Assembly (NCBI RefSeq): GCF_003342675.1
Contig: NZ_CP031148.1
Span: 2,790,001-2,854,000 of the forward strand
From: Haloplanus rubicundus
GTDB lineage: Archaea; Halobacteriota; Halobacteria; Halobacteriales; Haloferacaceae
DNA length: 64,000 bases
Reading direction: 5' to 3'
The translations under genes and the position numbers were made by a program. Position 1 is the stretch's first letter, and every line of letters begins with the position of its first letter. The notes under the pieces are model-generated. The model searched no databases and was not told the origin of the DNA. It saw only the letters and a list, made by a program, of their open reading frames with translations. Positions 1-9,194 of this stretch are shown piece by piece.

Positions 1-554
1 GGGAGCCGAACCTCCAGACGATTCCCCCCGAACCGGTGGCCGACGCGCTCCGAGAAGCCAATGCCGACTTCCCCGATAAGCGACTGGTCGGTCACTTCAT
101 GCAGCCACACGCGCCCTTCATCGGGAAACTCGGCCAACGGATCGTCGGTGGCGGCTGGCGGTCCGACGAATCGGGCGAAGGCGAGCAAGGCATTTGGAAC
201 TACCTCCGGGACGGGACGGCGGACGTCGACCTCGGAACCGTGTGGGACGCCTACCGCGAGAATCTCGAGGTCGTCCTCGAATCGGTCGAGGCGTTGCTCG
301 ACGAACTCGACGGCAAGACGGTCATCACCGCGGACCACGGCAATCTCGTCGGCGAACGGTTAGGCCCCATCCCGACGCGACGGAAGTACGGCCACCCCTA
401 CGGCGTCCACGCGCCGGGACTTGTCAGGGTCCCGTGGTTCGTCGTCCCATTCGACGACCGCCGCGAGATCACGGCCGACCCACCGATCGACCGGGGATCG
501 ACGGCCGACCAGGAAACGGTCGAACAGCGCCTCGACGCGCTGGGGTACAAATGA
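1..554 (+). CDS. Sulfatase-like alkaline-phosphatase-superfamily protein, C-terminal part
   Basis: The frame is open from base 3 to the TGA at 552-554, so the gene begins left of the window; about 183 residues are visible. They contain a His-rich HFMQPH motif, then ITADHG and a GHP motif, the order in which metal-binding residues occur in the C-terminal half of sulfatase/phosphopentomutase-like enzymes. The segment is closely similar to the C-terminal half of the protein encoded at 4865-5788 on the other strand (shared PWFVVPFD, GPIPT and a LGY ending), so the two are paralogs. It lies among glycan genes, which suggests modification of a surface polysaccharide or glycolipid; the substrate cannot be read from sequence. 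The catalytic N-terminal half is not visible. Confidence 0.8.
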   Translation, partial: EPNLQTIPPEPVADALREANADFPDKRLVGHFMQPHAPFIGKLGQRIVGGGWRSDESGEGEQGIWNYLRDGTADVDLGTVWDAYRENLEVVLESVEALLDELDGKTVITADHGNLVGERLGPIPTRRKYGHPYGVHAPGLVRVPWFVVPFDDRREITADPPIDRGSTADQETVEQRLDALGYK

Positions 555-568
555 TCGTCGGCCGGCAC

Positions 569-1747
569 TCACGCCGTCGACAGATCGCTAACCATCGCCT
601 CCAACGCCTCGACGTCGACGACGATGTCCGTCGACCGTGGCTCGCAGACGAGTCGTTCGTACTCTAGGTCGAGCGTCTCCGCGAGGAGTTCGTACGGTTG
701 TTTGACTTTCGAGCCGAACAGTTCGACGACGGTACAGTCCTCGGCGAAGACGATGTCGGCCAGTCCCGCACCGTGTGGTGCGACGACGAGGTCAGCCTCC
801 GCGAACAGTCGAGCGTTCGTCGCCACCGACTGCTCCTCCAGGTTGTACGACTCGAAGCCGTACGCACGGAGCATCGACACGACCGCCGGTTCGTTTACCA
901 CACGGCGTTCGACGGCGTTCGAACGGGAGACGTACACGTTGGAGGCGCCGGTAGACGACGAGGGCCGTTCGGAGAGCGCGCCGAGTATCCGGGACCGGAG
1001 CCACCGGTAATCGTCGATCCGTGGCTCGGGAAAGGACGGCACGAGGAGTTGCTCCGCCCGATAGACGGGCGCCGCCGCGCGTGTGATCTTGTCCTGCGGC
1101 CAGTCGAGCAGATCCAGCGTCTCGTCCGCGTACGGCGGGACACCGTCGGGGACGAGCAAGGTGACGTCCGCGCCCGTTTCCCGTTCGTACGCCTCGGCGT
1201 ACCGTACCTTCGGCACGGTTTCGACGAGCCAGTGGTAGTAGTTCGGATAGCGGGGTGAGAGGGGGAGGACGGTTCCGACCGGCGTCGCGTCCGATTCGAG
1301 GGCCGACCGATCGCCGCTGAGAATGTCGAACAGGACCGACCGGTCGCCGAAAAACGCCTGTCGCGAGAGACAGGCCATCGTGGCCTGTCGCGCGTGGTCC
1401 GGTGCCGCGGCCGTCTCCTCGACGATCTCCAGCGAGTCGGTGAGGGACAGCCCCGTGGTCGGCAGTACGTATCCCGGGCCGATGTCGGCCACGAACGGGG
1501 GGGAGAGCGTGCCCGCCCCGTCACCGAGAGAGTGGGTTCGACGGGCGCGGGTAACTAACTCGGCGCGGGAGACGGTCCGAAGGACGCCGGAATCCAGTAG
1601 GGGGTCGACGACGGATCGGCCCACTTTCTTCCGGAAGACCAAGTCGGCGGCCGAGACGAGCGTGGAGCGGAGTCCGTCGGCCGCCACCTTCCGTCTGAAC
1701 TTCCGGTAGGAGATGTCGGTCGGTGGCCACATGCTCCGGACTGTCAC
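569..1747 (-). CDS. Glycosyltransferase family 61-type protein
   Basis: A protein of 392 residues matching the family-61 (DUF563) glycosyltransferases: the central YPNYYHWLVET segment and the later APHGAGLAD motif followed by VVELFG are the family hallmarks. It probably transfers a sugar to a glycan on the cytoplasmic face; donor and acceptor are not predictable. No transmembrane segment is evident. The GTG at 1747 is preferred because a TATA-like CTTATTATG lies about 27 nt upstream (around 1770-1778, minus strand), which fits a leaderless transcript; an ATG at 1732 is the alternative. The gene is convergent with the sulfatase-like gene ending at 554 and diverges from the one starting at 1924, within a surface-glycan region. 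Confidence 0.82.
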   Translation of the reverse strand: MTVRSMWPPTDISYRKFRRKVAADGLRSTLVSAADLVFRKKVGRSVVDPLLDSGVLRTVSRAELVTRARRTHSLGDGAGTLSPPFVADIGPGYVLPTTGLSLTDSLEIVEETAAAPDHARQATMACLSRQAFFGDRSVLFDILSGDRSALESDATPVGTVLPLSPRYPNYYHWLVETVPKVRYAEAYERETGADVTLLVPDGVPPYADETLDLLDWPQDKITRAAAPVYRAEQLLVPSFPEPRIDDYRWLRSRILGALSERPSSSTGASNVYVSRSNAVERRVVNEPAVVSMLRAYGFESYNLEEQSVATNARLFAEADLVVAPHGAGLADIVFAEDCTVVELFGSKVKQPYELLAETLDLEYERLVCEPRSTDIVVDVEALEAMVSDLSTA

Positions 1748-1893
1748 TTTCGGACGTTTGCCCGGGCAGGCATAATAAGGGAGGCGATTTCGTCACTCGG
1801 GGATCGGTCCCACTCCGCTGAAGGCGGAACGGGGCGTACTTCGTGATCAGACCGCCGCTGTCCGCCTTCGAACGCGGCAGCGTCTACACACGA

Positions 1894-1899
1894 TTTAAG
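1894..1899 (+). promoter_or_regulatory. TATA box for leaderless gene at 1924
   Basis: TTTAAG is centred about 28 nt before the ATG at 1924, the spacing expected when the archaeal transcript starts at or next to the start codon. This decides the start codon over the in-frame ATG at 1843. Confidence 0.6.
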
Positions 1900-1923
1900 A
1901 AGAGGGACCCGAATCCTGACACA

Positions 1924-2937
1924 ATGAGCGGCCAGGGCCTGAGCGTCGAGAAGATCGTGAAGGGGATCCGAAATCCCAGCCGGGTCGTCGACGAGGTCAT
2001 TCTCGACTACGTGTATCGGACGCCTGCAATCGTGCTGAACAGTTTTTCGACGATCGGTACCAACGTGTTCGATCGAGAGTGGGACGCGCTCATCGTCTTG
2101 GACACGGCACGGGTCGACGCCCTTCGGGAGGTCGCCGACGAGTACGACTTCATAACTGACGTGGATAGCATCTGGTCTACCGGCGGTGCGTCGGCGGAGT
2201 GGCTGGCTCGCACGTTCGACGAGGCACACGCCGAAGAGATTCGGGAGACGGCGTTTTTGTCGGCCCAGAGCCACATTCAGGAAGTGCTGGATACGAAGGT
2301 TCACGAAACGGACAGCAGCCGCCCGCTCCCGTTCAAGACGCTCCGGTTGATGCCCTCGGTCGACATCGACGAGTTGGACAAGGCCGAGTATCTGTTCAAA
2401 TTCGAGACGGTCGGAGAGGAGGGCCCGTTCGGACACACGGAAGCGAATACGCCACCGAGATACGCGACCGATCGCGGCATCGCCGTCGGCCGCCAACGGG
2501 ATCCCGATCGGCTCATGATTCAGTACCATCAGCCACACACGCCGTGGTTCTCACAGGCGTTAGCGGAGGACCGCGAGTTGAAATACCACGAATACGACTG
2601 GTGGAACTACTACTACGACACGGGGGATACGGATCGGATCTGGGAGGCGTATATGAGTGATCTACGGTACGTGCTCGACGAAATAGAGATTCTCCTCAAC
2701 AATCTGGATGCAGAGCGTGTCGTGATAACTGCCGATCACGGTGAAGCGTTCGGCGAGTACGGAGTTCTCGGTCACAAACTCGGGAGTGTACACCCCAAGG
2801 TCCGGAAAGTTCCCTGGATCGAAACCTCCGCAGTGGACCACGAAACGCACGAACCGACCGTGGAGGAACCGGATCGATCGAAGATGTCTCGCGAAGAACT
2901 GGACCACAAACTCGAAGCACTCGGATACAAGGTGTGA
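1924..2937 (+). CDS. Sulfatase-like alkaline-phosphatase-superfamily protein
   Basis: A protein of 337 residues. It has the metal-binding LIVLDTARVD segment near residue 50, a YHQPHTPWF motif in the middle and ITADHGEAFGEYG followed by GHK near the C-terminus, all typical of the sulfatase/phosphatase fold. Where its paralogs have LDACR the cysteine position is threonine. A serine in GGASAEWL aligns with SxEF/SWEF serines in the paralogs at 3115 and 4865 and is my candidate nucleophile. It is the most divergent of the four copies and has more AT-rich codon use than its neighbours, hinting at separate acquisition. No signal peptide is seen. The TATA box supports the start at 1924. Confidence 0.8.
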   Translation: MSGQGLSVEKIVKGIRNPSRVVDEVILDYVYRTPAIVLNSFSTIGTNVFDREWDALIVLDTARVDALREVADEYDFITDVDSIWSTGGASAEWLARTFDEAHAEEIRETAFLSAQSHIQEVLDTKVHETDSSRPLPFKTLRLMPSVDIDELDKAEYLFKFETVGEEGPFGHTEANTPPRYATDRGIAVGRQRDPDRLMIQYHQPHTPWFSQALAEDRELKYHEYDWWNYYYDTGDTDRIWEAYMSDLRYVLDEIEILLNNLDAERVVITADHGEAFGEYGVLGHKLGSVHPKVRKVPWIETSAVDHETHEPTVEEPDRSKMSREELDHKLEALGYKV

Positions 2938-3084
2938 GTCAGTGGTACGCGCCGTGCGTAACTTATCGGTCAGCCTCGACGACTATGCTCGACGAAACGC
3001 GGGCGGGCGTCCCAAGCGTCGCTTCGGTGCGGCTTGACACGGCGGCACATCAGCCCAGGTACCGCCCGTACGCCGTCCAGAACG

Positions 3085-3091
3085 TTATTAA
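3085..3091 (+). promoter_or_regulatory. TATA box for leaderless gene at 3115
   Basis: TTATTAA lies 24-30 nt before the ATG at 3115, consistent with a leaderless transcript and against the longer in-frame start at 3034. The rest of the 177-base gap after 2937 shows nothing recognisable. Confidence 0.6.
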
Positions 3092-3114
3092 CCGACTCGA
3101 CGGTACTGGCGAGC

Positions 3115-4059
3115 ATGCGAAATCACTTTACGCTCGATAATCTGCGGCGGGCCCTTCGGAACCCACATCTAATTCGCCGCGAACTACTCCGTCTCGGTAG
3201 CCTCCCCTTCAACCACGGTTACGGGTACTACCTCGACCGGACGCTCGACGAGAGCATCGACATGATGGCCCAAGACTGGGACAACCTCTTGATCCTCGAC
3301 GCCTGCCGGGCGGATTACTTCGAGGCCCAACACGAGTTCGACGAGACGCCGACTCGCGTCGTGTCCCCGGGCAAGATGAGCTGGGAGTTCATGCAGGAGA
3401 CGTTCGTCGGTCGGGAGTTTCACGACACCATATACATCACGACGAACCCGTTCGCGACGCGGCTCCCCGAGGACACGTTCTTCAAGATCGAGTACCTCCT
3501 CGACGAGTGGGACGACGACATCGGGACGATCCACCCACAGGACGTCGTCGAGGCGACGGTAGCGGCCCACGAGGAGTATCCGAACAAGCGACTGCTCGTC
3601 CACTTCATGCAGCCACATCGGCCGTACCTCGGGCCAACGGCCGAGACGTTACGGGAGCGGGTCGACTTGGTCGGGTATCGGAACCAGGGCGACGGACTAC
3701 AGATTTGGGGTGCCGTGAAGGAGAAGAAAGTGACGGTCGAGGAGGTCAGGACGGCGTACTCGGAGTCGCTGGACATCGCCCTCGACGAGGTGGAGACCCT
3801 CCTCGAACGCGTCGGCGGGAAGTCGGTCATCACCGCGGACCATGGAGAGATGCTCGGCGAGCGGGTGTTCCCGTTCACCTCGCGCGTCTGGGGGCACTCG
3901 GAGGGGTTCAGCACGCCCCCGCTCCGCGAGGTACCGTGGCTGGTGATAGACGGGGAGTCACGGCGCGAGGTCAGGGAGGCGTCCTCTACCGAGTCCGAAG
4001 AACGGCCCGACGAGGACGAGGTCGAGAAGCGACTCGCAGCCCTGGGCTACGCCGAGTAA
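3115..4059 (+). CDS. Sulfatase-like alkaline-phosphatase-superfamily protein
   Basis: A protein of 314 residues. The order of motifs is [13 protein letters not shown] (metal-binding Asp, about residue 57), SPGKMSWEF (candidate nucleophile serine), [24 protein letters not shown] and a GHS motif, ending in LAALGYAE like the other copies. It is a complete paralog of the genes at 1924 and 4865. The start at 3115 is chosen for its TATA box; an in-frame ATG at 3034 would add an arginine-rich stretch not found in the paralogs. It probably acts on sulfate, phosphate or phosphodiester groups of a surface glycan; family membership is clear, substrate is unknown. Confidence 0.8.
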   Translation: MRNHFTLDNLRRALRNPHLIRRELLRLGSLPFNHGYGYYLDRTLDESIDMMAQDWDNLLILDACRADYFEAQHEFDETPTRVVSPGKMSWEFMQETFVGREFHDTIYITTNPFATRLPEDTFFKIEYLLDEWDDDIGTIHPQDVVEATVAAHEEYPNKRLLVHFMQPHRPYLGPTAETLRERVDLVGYRNQGDGLQIWGAVKEKKVTVEEVRTAYSESLDIALDEVETLLERVGGKSVITADHGEMLGERVFPFTSRVWGHSEGFSTPPLREVPWLVIDGESRREVREASSTESEERPDEDEVEKRLAALGYAE

Positions 4060-4168
4060 CGGCCACCCCGAGCGTGACTCGACGCCCGGCACGCGGACGG
4101 GATCATCGGGTGGATGGAAAACGATATATCGGTGGCTACCGCCGGTACGCTGGGACGACGTCCGAGCT

Positions 4169-4828
4169 ATGACTGGCATGAATCGTCTCCGCCAACTCAA
4201 GGATCTGGGGGCGAGGGGAGCGCTCAAGTCGGCGTACTACTCGCTTCGGCACACGTCGAATGCCACGTCGCTGGTGTTCACCTCGAACACGATCACCGAA
4301 ATCGCGCCACGGACGGAGTTCGACGTGAACCGTCGGCTCTCGGTCGGGATGGGCCGGAGTGGCGCGTCACATCCGAGGATCGGCCGTTCGAAGGTGTCGA
4401 CGACGGCGGGCGCGTCCGTCTCACACACCGGCGAGGACCTGGCCAACATCGGCCCCGCCTCGATCCTCCACGTCGAGGGCGATTTTTCCATGGGCGATTC
4501 GTACGCCAACTCCCACCTGCGGCTCCTGTGTGGCGACGAGATCAGTATCGGCGACGGCGTCGCGATAGCGTGGAACGTCGAACTCCTCGACGACGACCGG
4601 CACGTGATGCGAATCGCCGGGGAGCCGGTCGAACGAAGCGAACCGATCAGGATCGAGGACGACGTGTGGATCGGCCACGACGTCTCGATTCAAAAGGGCG
4701 TCACGGTACGTCGGGGAAGTGTCGTCGCGAGCGGGAGCGTGGTGACGTCGGACGTGCCGCCGAACACGCTGGCCGCCGGCGTCCCCGCCGAAGTCGTGCG
4801 TGAGGACGTTACGTGGGGAAATGGGTGA
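4169..4828 (+). CDS. Hexapeptide-repeat acyltransferase
   Basis: A protein of 219 residues with a left-handed beta-helix C-terminal half. Residues from about 125 onward show repeats of the form [10 protein letters not shown] followed by [21 protein letters not shown] and a closing AAGVPAEVV, the hallmark of maltose/galactoside and WcaF-type O-acetyltransferases, which use acetyl-CoA. A sugar O-acetyl transfer to a glycan is the likely reaction. The N-terminal 80 residues are not recognised. A TATATC at 4124-4129 probably drives it, which would leave a short leader before either ATG (4169 or 4178). It sits between sulfatase-like genes and is convergent with the one ending at 4865. Confidence 0.82.
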   Translation: MTGMNRLRQLKDLGARGALKSAYYSLRHTSNATSLVFTSNTITEIAPRTEFDVNRRLSVGMGRSGASHPRIGRSKVSTTAGASVSHTGEDLANIGPASILHVEGDFSMGDSYANSHLRLLCGDEISIGDGVAIAWNVELLDDDRHVMRIAGEPVERSEPIRIEDDVWIGHDVSIQKGVTVRRGSVVASGSVVTSDVPPNTLAAGVPAEVVREDVTWGNG

Positions 4829-4864
4829 TCGACGACAGCGGCGGGACCTCACCGCGGCTCCTTC

Positions 4865-5788
4865 TCACTCGCGGTAGCCGAGGGATCGGAGCCGTTCCTC
4901 GACGAGTTCGTCCGACTGCCCGCGGTTCGTGACCGGGGGTTCGGTCGTGATCGCACGGCGCTCGTCGAACGGAACCACGAACCAGGGGACCCTGACAAGT
5001 TCCGTGGAGTACACCCCCCACGGGTGGCCGAACATGCGTTTTGTCGGGATCGGTCCCTGTCGCTCGTCGACCATGTTCCCGTGGTCCGACGAGAGCACCA
5101 CCTTCCCGTCGATGTCGTCCAGTAGTTCGGCCACGTACTCGAACGCGACGTCGAGATTCTCGTTGTAGCCGTCCCAGAGTTCCTGCACCGAGATGGGATG
5201 GTCCCCGTTTCGGAACGGGACCCACGCGTTACGCTGGCCGACCCGCTCCCGCAGTTCGAGCCCTCGTTCCCCGATGAAGGGGAGATGTGGCTGCATGTAG
5301 TGGACGATGATCCGTTTGTTCGGATAGCGTTCGTGTGCCTCGATGGCGGCGTCCGTGACCGTCTCCGGGTGAGCGATTTCGAGGTCCTCGTCCCAGTCGT
5401 CGAGGAGGTCGATGACCGCGTGGAACGTCCCGTTTCGGTCGAGATCCAGCTTCGGGAAGTAGACGTTCGCGTTGACGTAGACCGTGTCATGAAACTCTCT
5501 GTCTGCGAAGTTGCGCTCCAGGAACTCCTCGCTGGTCGAGCCAAGCGAGATGCGGGACTCCAGTTCGCCGTCGAACGGGACCCGTTCGGCGAACATGTCG
5601 TAGCGACACGCGTCGAGGAGGATCAGCGTGTCCCAGTCTTCCGCCATCACCTTCGTCCCGGTGCCGTGACGGAGGCGAAAGACGAGGTTATTGATCTCGA
5701 TGGGGAGATAGGAGAGAGCCGACCTCGCGAGTTCCTCCACGCCGCGGGTCCGGTAGACGTGTTTGGCCCGCTCGAGGTGGTGTTTCAT
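4865..5788 (-). CDS. Sulfatase-like alkaline-phosphatase-superfamily protein
   Basis: A protein of 307 residues. Motifs in order are DTLILLDACRYDMF near residue 55, SLGSTSEEF (candidate nucleophile Ser/Thr), HYMQPHLPFIGE, LSSDHGNMVDER and FGHPWG. It is the closest relative of the truncated gene at 1-554. The ATG at 5788 is chosen over far upstream in-frame starts because TTCTTATC lies 23-30 nt before it and the upstream residues overlap the divergent flippase gene. No signal peptide or membrane segment is seen, so it probably acts in the cytoplasm or at the inner membrane face on a lipid-linked glycan. Substrate unknown. Confidence 0.82.
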   Translation of the reverse strand: MKHHLERAKHVYRTRGVEELARSALSYLPIEINNLVFRLRHGTGTKVMAEDWDTLILLDACRYDMFAERVPFDGELESRISLGSTSEEFLERNFADREFHDTVYVNANVYFPKLDLDRNGTFHAVIDLLDDWDEDLEIAHPETVTDAAIEAHERYPNKRIIVHYMQPHLPFIGERGLELRERVGQRNAWVPFRNGDHPISVQELWDGYNENLDVAFEYVAELLDDIDGKVVLSSDHGNMVDERQGPIPTKRMFGHPWGVYSTELVRVPWFVVPFDERRAITTEPPVTNRGQSDELVEERLRSLGYRE

Positions 5789-5810
5789 ACGTCGAGCAAC
5801 CCCCTCCTCG

Positions 5811-5818
5811 GATAAGAA
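5811..5818 (-). promoter_or_regulatory. TATA box for leaderless gene at 5788
   Basis: On the minus strand TTCTTATC lies 23-30 nt before the ATG at 5788, fitting a leaderless transcript. Confidence 0.55.
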
Positions 5819-5900
5819 CGTCGTGGATTCCGGCGTCGAACCGACGCAGTAAAGGCCACACCGACGGACCTTCGTCCCGAACGGTTCCGTACATCCAGAG

Positions 5901-7352
5901 ATGAGACTCGGACAGACTTCTGTCGTACACTTCGGCTCGAGCATCGTGTCCTCGGTGTTGGGGTTCGCCGCCACGGTGTACATCGCCCGGATGCTCGGCG
6001 CCGAGCCGCTCGGAATATACCACCTCTCCGTGGGTCTCGTCTCGTGGCTCGCGATCCTGGGAAAAGTCGGCATCTCGGACGCCATCTCCAAACGGGTCTC
6101 GGAGGGAGTCGAACGGGAGGAGTACGCGGCGGCCGGCACCGCCGTCGTCGTCGCGATGTTCGTCGTCGTCGCCGGTGGAATCGTCCTGTTTCGCGGGCGG
6201 GTCGTCGACTACGTCGGCTACCCCGTGACCGGGTACATCGTCTTGATCCTGCTCGTCGTCCTCCTGAACAGTCTGATCAACGCCCTGCTGGTCGGACTGC
6301 ATCAGGTCCACGTGAGCGGCGTCCTCTCTCCGCTCCGAACCGGCGGCCGGGCAGTGACACAGATCGCCCTCATCGCGGCGGGGATCAGTACGGCCGGTCT
6401 CTTCATCGGTCACGCCGTCGGGCTCCTCCTGGGCATCGTGATCGGCGCGTACTACGTGGTTCGGGAGCTTCCGAGCGTCTCCCTGCCGGAGCGACGCCAC
6501 TTCGAGCGTCTCGGCGACTTCGCGAAGTTCTCGTGGCTCGGCGGGCTCCAGTCGCAGATGTTCAGCTACACGGACGTCGTCGTCCTCGGCTTTTTCGTCT
6601 CCTCGGGACTCATCGGCGTCTACGCAGTCGCGTGGAACGTCGCCCAGTTTCTCATCCTGTTCAGCGGGACGATTAGAACGACGCTGTTCCCCGAAATGAG
6701 CGCGATTTCGGCCGCCGAGGAGCCGCAAGCGGTCGCCCGCATCGTCGAGCAGTCGCTCTCGTTCGGGGGACTGCTCCTCATCCCCGGGCTGTTCGGTGGG
6801 GCGCTCCTCGGCGAGCGCATCCTCCGCATCTACGGCCCCGAGTTCCCCAAAGGCACGGCCGTGTTCACCGTACTGATCGTCGCGAACCTGTTCATGGGGT
6901 ACCAGAACCAACTGCTGAACACCCTCAACGCCGTCGACCGCCCCGACCTCGCGTTCCGCGTCAACGGGGCGTTCGTCGGGATCAATCTCTCGCTCAACGT
7001 CGCGTTGGTTTACCTGTACGGCTGGCTCGGCGCCGCCGCCGCCACGGCCGGCTCCGCCGCCATCAGCCTGCTCGTCGCGTACTACTACGTGTCGAGACTC
7101 ATCTCGTTCGACGTCCCGTGGCGGGAGATCGCCAGCCAGGGCGCGGCCGCCCTCGTCATGACCGCCGTCGTCTACGCCGGCCTGACCGTCGAGAACACGT
7201 ACGACCTCCTGAATCACAACTTCGCGACCGTGCTCGTCCTCGTCGCGGCCGGTGCCACGGTGTACTTCGTGGGCCTACTCGGCCTCTCGACGGAGTTCCG
7301 AACGACCGTCAGACGCAACCTCCCGCCGCTCGGTCCATACCTCCCTGGGTAG
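5901..7352 (+). CDS. Polysaccharide/lipid-linked glycan flippase (MOP superfamily)
   Basis: A protein of 483 residues with about 12-14 predicted membrane segments spread over the whole length and the short polar loops (ARMLGAEPLG, YGPEF, NQLLNTL) usual in Wzx/RfbX-type oligosaccharide flippases. These turn lipid-linked glycans across the membrane. In Haloferax volcanii the related AglR acts in S-layer N-glycosylation; the position here directly before aglF- and aglJ-like genes supports the same role, but family resemblance alone does not prove that it is AglR. The ATG at 5901 is used; the gene diverges from the sulfatase-like gene starting at 5788 with a 112-base shared upstream region. Confidence 0.85.
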   Translation: MRLGQTSVVHFGSSIVSSVLGFAATVYIARMLGAEPLGIYHLSVGLVSWLAILGKVGISDAISKRVSEGVEREEYAAAGTAVVVAMFVVVAGGIVLFRGRVVDYVGYPVTGYIVLILLVVLLNSLINALLVGLHQVHVSGVLSPLRTGGRAVTQIALIAAGISTAGLFIGHAVGLLLGIVIGAYYVVRELPSVSLPERRHFERLGDFAKFSWLGGLQSQMFSYTDVVVLGFFVSSGLIGVYAVAWNVAQFLILFSGTIRTTLFPEMSAISAAEEPQAVARIVEQSLSFGGLLLIPGLFGGALLGERILRIYGPEFPKGTAVFTVLIVANLFMGYQNQLLNTLNAVDRPDLAFRVNGAFVGINLSLNVALVYLYGWLGAAAATAGSAAISLLVAYYYVSRLISFDVPWREIASQGAAALVMTAVVYAGLTVENTYDLLNHNFATVLVLVAAGATVYFVGLLGLSTEFRTTVRRNLPPLGPYLPG

Positions 7353-7391
7353 AGCCGAAAGTATTTGCGACCTCGCCGACCAGTGAGGGGC

Positions 7392-8150
7392 ATGAAAGCA
7401 GTCATCCTGGCCGCGGGCAAGGGCACTCGCCTGCGACCGCTCACGGAGGACAAACCCAAGGTCCTCGTCGAAGTCGACGACAAGCCCCTGATCGAGTACG
7501 CCTTCGACTCGCTCATCGACATCGGCGTCTCGGAGTTCGTCGTCGTCGTCGGCTACAAGAAAGAGCAGATCATGGAGCGCTACGACGACGCCTACGAGGG
7601 CGTGCCGATCACCTACGCCCACCAGCGCGAGCAGTTGGGCCTCGCCCACGCCCTCCTGACCGCGGAGCCGTACGTCGACGACGACTTCATGCTGATGCTC
7701 GGCGACAACGTCTTCCAGGCGAACCTCGGCGACGTGATCAACCGGCAGGCCGAAGAGCGGGCGGACGCCGCCTTCCTCGTCGAGGAGGTTCCCTGGGAAG
7801 AAGCCTCCAGATACGGCGTCTGTGACACCAACGAGTACGGTGAGATCACGCGCGTCGTCGAGAAGCCGGACGATCCGCCCTCCAATCTGGTGATGACCGG
7901 CTTCTACACGTTCACCCCCGCCATCTTCCACGCCTGTCACCTCGTCCAGCCCTCCGACCGCGGCGAGTACGAACTCCCCGACGCCATCGACCTGTTGATA
8001 CAGAGCGGGCGCACCATCGACGCCATCCGGATGGACGGCTGGCGTATCGACGTGGGCTACCCCGAGGACCGCGAGGAGGCGGAGCGCCGACTGCAGGGGG
8101 ACGGGGAGTCCGTGGACGCTGACGAGGAGGTCAGTACCACCTCCGAGTGA
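7392..8150 (+). CDS. aglF: AglF-like sugar-1-phosphate nucleotidyltransferase
   Basis: A protein of 252 residues. The N-terminal AAGKGTRLRPLTEDKPK is the nucleotide-binding signature of sugar-1-phosphate uridylyl/thymidylyltransferases, LMLGDN holds the metal-binding Asp, and DGWRIDVGYPED closes the core. The text closely resembles Haloferax AglF (for example ITYAHQREQ and NLVMTGFYTFTPAIFHACH), a UTP-glucose-1-phosphate uridylyltransferase that makes the UDP-sugar for N-glycan assembly. The start at 7392 gives the standard MKAVILAAG opening; an in-frame start at 7365 would add residues absent from the family. It follows the flippase by 40 bases and precedes aglJ, consistent with a glycosylation cluster. 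Confidence 0.88.
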   Translation: MKAVILAAGKGTRLRPLTEDKPKVLVEVDDKPLIEYAFDSLIDIGVSEFVVVVGYKKEQIMERYDDAYEGVPITYAHQREQLGLAHALLTAEPYVDDDFMLMLGDNVFQANLGDVINRQAEERADAAFLVEEVPWEEASRYGVCDTNEYGEITRVVEKPDDPPSNLVMTGFYTFTPAIFHACHLVQPSDRGEYELPDAIDLLIQSGRTIDAIRMDGWRIDVGYPEDREEAERRLQGDGESVDADEEVSTTSE

Positions 8151-8288
8151 GTCGCCGAGCGGGAAAACGACCCTGCGAAGGAGCGACGGGCGGTCCGAAC
8201 GAATCCGGAAGCGCCGGGCCACGCCGCGGAGTCACGGGAGGCGGAGATGGGAACACCTTTTGAACTCCCCCGGCGAGAAAGGCACAGG

Positions 8289-9194
8289 ATGCCCACGTCC
8301 GACGCCGTCTGCGTGCTCGTTCCCACCCTCGACGAGGGGGAGACCATCGGCGACGTGGTCCGTGACTTCCGCGACGCGGGTTACGGGAACGTCCTCGTCA
8401 TCGACGGCGGGTCGACCGACGACACCCAAGCGGTCGCCAGCGAGGCCGGCGCCCGCGTCGTCGAGCAGTCGGGCACGGGCAAGGGGCAGGCCGTCCGGGA
8501 GGCCATCCGAGAACACGTCGACAGCGAGTACGTCCTCATGCTCGACGGCGACGGGACGTACGAGGCCGACGACGCCGAGGCGATGCTCGAACCCCTGTGG
8601 TCGGGCGAGGCCGACCACGTCATCGGGAACCGCTTCGCCGACATGCGTCCGGGCGCGATGACGGCACTGAACCGCATCGGCAACCGCCTCATCAACGGCG
8701 CCTTCGGCGTCATCCACGGCGAGTCATTCGGCGACATCCTCTCGGGCTACCGGGCGTTCACCCGCGACTCCTTCGAGGAGATGCACCTCACCGCCGACGG
8801 ATTCGGCATCGAGACGGAGATGGCCGTCGAGTGTGCGAAACGGGGGATCGCGACGACGGTGGTGCCGATCACGTACTACCCGCGACCCGCGGGGTCGAAC
8901 ACCAACCTCCACCCGATCCGTGACGGCGGGATCATCTTCCTCGAACTCTACCGCCGGGCGAAGACCAACAACCCCCTGTTCTACTTCGGGAGCCTCGGCA
9001 CGGTGTCGACGGCCACTGGCTTCCTAGTCGCCCTCTACGTCGGCGTCGAGTGGGTGACCCGAGGGATCTCCCACGAGGTGCTCGCCGTCGTCGCCGCCTT
9101 CGCCATCCTCGTCGGCGTCCAGCTCCTGATGTTCGGCATGCTCGCCGACCTGATCCTCTCCCTGCACCGCGAGCAGTTGCGGGAACGGGAGTGA
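8289..9194 (+). CDS. aglJ: AglJ-like dolichol-phosphate glycosyltransferase
   Basis: A protein of 301 residues. Residues 1-220 are a family-2 glycosyltransferase domain with VLVPTLDEGETI, the DGDGTYEADD metal motif and a GFGIETEMA segment. Two C-terminal hydrophobic segments (around residues 240-290) anchor it in the membrane. The overall form, including the SLGTVSTATGF linker, is that of haloarchaeal AglJ, which adds the first hexose to dolichol phosphate in S-layer N-glycosylation. The ATG at 8289 is preferred over 8247 because CTTTTGA at about 8258-8264 can serve as TATA box. The TGA stop (9192-9194) is also the first three bases of the palindromic repeat that follows. Confidence 0.85.
   Translation: MPTSDAVCVLVPTLDEGETIGDVVRDFRDAGYGNVLVIDGGSTDDTQAVASEAGARVVEQSGTGKGQAVREAIREHVDSEYVLMLDGDGTYEADDAEAMLEPLWSGEADHVIGNRFADMRPGAMTALNRIGNRLINGAFGVIHGESFGDILSGYRAFTRDSFEEMHLTADGFGIETEMAVECAKRGIATTVVPITYYPRPAGSNTNLHPIRDGGIIFLELYRRAKTNNPLFYFGSLGTVSTATGFLVALYVGVEWVTRGISHEVLAVVAAFAILVGVQLLMFGMLADLILSLHREQLRERE

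Noticed and set aside
5688-7217. A 509-codon open frame opposite the flippase gene
   Set aside because: Asp/Glu/Arg-rich shadow with no hydrophobic or catalytic pattern; the plus frame is a clear membrane transporter.
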